Of a DNA stretch of 64,000 nt, positions 63,231 to 64,000 are shown one piece after another. The stretch lies in contig SSNU01000050.1 in the NCBI GenBank assembly GCA_012064415.1, positions 270,993-334,992 of the forward strand, in the 5' to 3' direction. A program made the translations under genes and the position numbers. Each line of letters begins with the position of its first letter. Position 1 is the stretch's first letter. The notes beneath the pieces were generated by a model, which saw nothing but the letters and a program-made list of their open reading frames with translations, was not told the origin of the DNA and ran no database searches. The stretch comes from Gyrodactylus bullatarudis. Lineage: Eukaryota; Platyhelminthes; Monogenea; Gyrodactylidea; Gyrodactylidae.

Positions 63231-64000
63231 TGGTAAAATTGGGCGATATGATCTGGATTTCTTTCAAGTCTTTTAACATATTCGAATTCTTGATAAAAAC
63301 AAAACTATCTCGCATTAAACTTTGGTTGCCCAGTGTAACCGATAACAAATGAGCATACTGATTTTCTACCATTCTAAGACCATACTGATAAAAACAGTCC
63401 CCGCGAGGACAGATTGAATGATTCTTGAGACTTCTTTTCACACAAGCTCTCATGTTATTCAGACTGAATATAAAGGTTGTTCACTATCTACCTGAATGTT
63501 AATTATATTATGCAAATAAACTCTCCTGGGTATATTCAGATTGAAGGACTGAAAAAGGACACGGAGAGCCAAAATCAGCATTTTAGTGAATTTTTTGTTT
63601 CAAATTCAAAATAAATGAACATTTTCATAAAGTTTTTATATTGGTGTAAACTCCAACCAGGCCACCACTCAAAGAAAATTTCATTCATCAACTGCTCTAT
63701 TTAAGAAGATGGATAAACGCCTAACTATCTTTTCAATCTTATCTGTTGATTACGATAAATATTCAATTAAATTTTGATTTATCTCAATGAATCTTAAGTT
63801 AAAATACTATGAAGCCAGTTGAGGTTCATAAATTTTAATGCTGAGGATGATGAAGAAAAAATTCTGGCTTCTCATTGGTTGAAACAAGAGTCACTGAATA
63901 AAACAAGCAAGATAGATAATTTCTTAAATTTGTGAAAACCTGATACTATAAATTGGCAAAAATCTATCATAAATAAACTTTATTCGAAAAATTTCCTGAA

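Larger units (their letters stand above)
60905..64000 (-). other. Probable Gs-alpha intron with repeats
   Basis: Upstream of the last Gs-alpha exon. It contains a hairpin at 61645-61741 and an M1 element with an M2 MITE inside (62456-63230). The remaining sequence, including 63240-64000, shows nothing I recognise. Confidence 0.55.

Overview
The window is AT-rich genomic DNA from an animal. All coding regions are split by GT-AG introns, and the gene set includes a PACSIN/syndapin (F-BAR plus SH3) and the C-terminus of a Gs-alpha subunit, both animal families. I cannot name the species from the sequence. Intron sizes are strongly bimodal: many are only 26-35 nt, while a few are 5-12 kb and filled with transposon debris.

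Layout. (1) 99-25508, minus: PIK3C3/VPS34, the class III PI 3-kinase. Its ten exons inside the window are spread over 25 kb, and the last few codons lie beyond base 1. Its large introns hold Penelope-like retroelement pieces, hAT-type MITEs, a 716-bp foldback family and long palindromes. (2) 25679-28081, plus: a YLPM1-like protein, arginine/serine-rich in its N-terminal half and with a degenerate P-loop kinase-like domain in its C-terminal half, divergently transcribed from PIK3C3. (3) 28173-37300: four minus-strand housekeeping genes packed head to tail with gaps of 151-224 bp: TTI1, DUS3L, HGH1 and MCM4. Most of their introns are about 30 nt. (4) 38170-39660: a decayed non-LTR retrotransposon, followed by two unidentified exon-like ORFs at 40195-40640. 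(5) 41627-54384, minus: PACSIN/syndapin, with two alternative terminal exons (NPF-motif tail or SH3 domain) and an 18-nt microexon. (6) 54569-58108, plus: a DDX5/DDX17-derived DEAD-box-like protein that has lost several catalytic motifs and carries a very long RS/Lys-rich tail. It is divergent from PACSIN. (7) 60758-60904, minus: last coding exon of Gs-alpha. The rest of that gene lies upstream, beyond the right edge or in unrecognised exons.

The genes are mostly basic cell machinery: autophagy/endosome lipid kinase, replicative helicase subunit, PIKK chaperone, eEF2 chaperone, tRNA dihydrouridylation, endocytosis, RNA processing and G-protein signalling. They do not form one pathway. The most interesting points are the extremely small introns, the C-terminal PCNA-box-like motif shared by two Penelope-like fragments, the pseudo-helicase with an RS tail, the SH3/NPF terminal-exon choice in PACSIN, and a near-perfect 295-bp-arm palindrome.

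Gene models were assembled by eye from reading frame, splice sites, phase agreement and remembered family resemblance. No alignments or searches were run.
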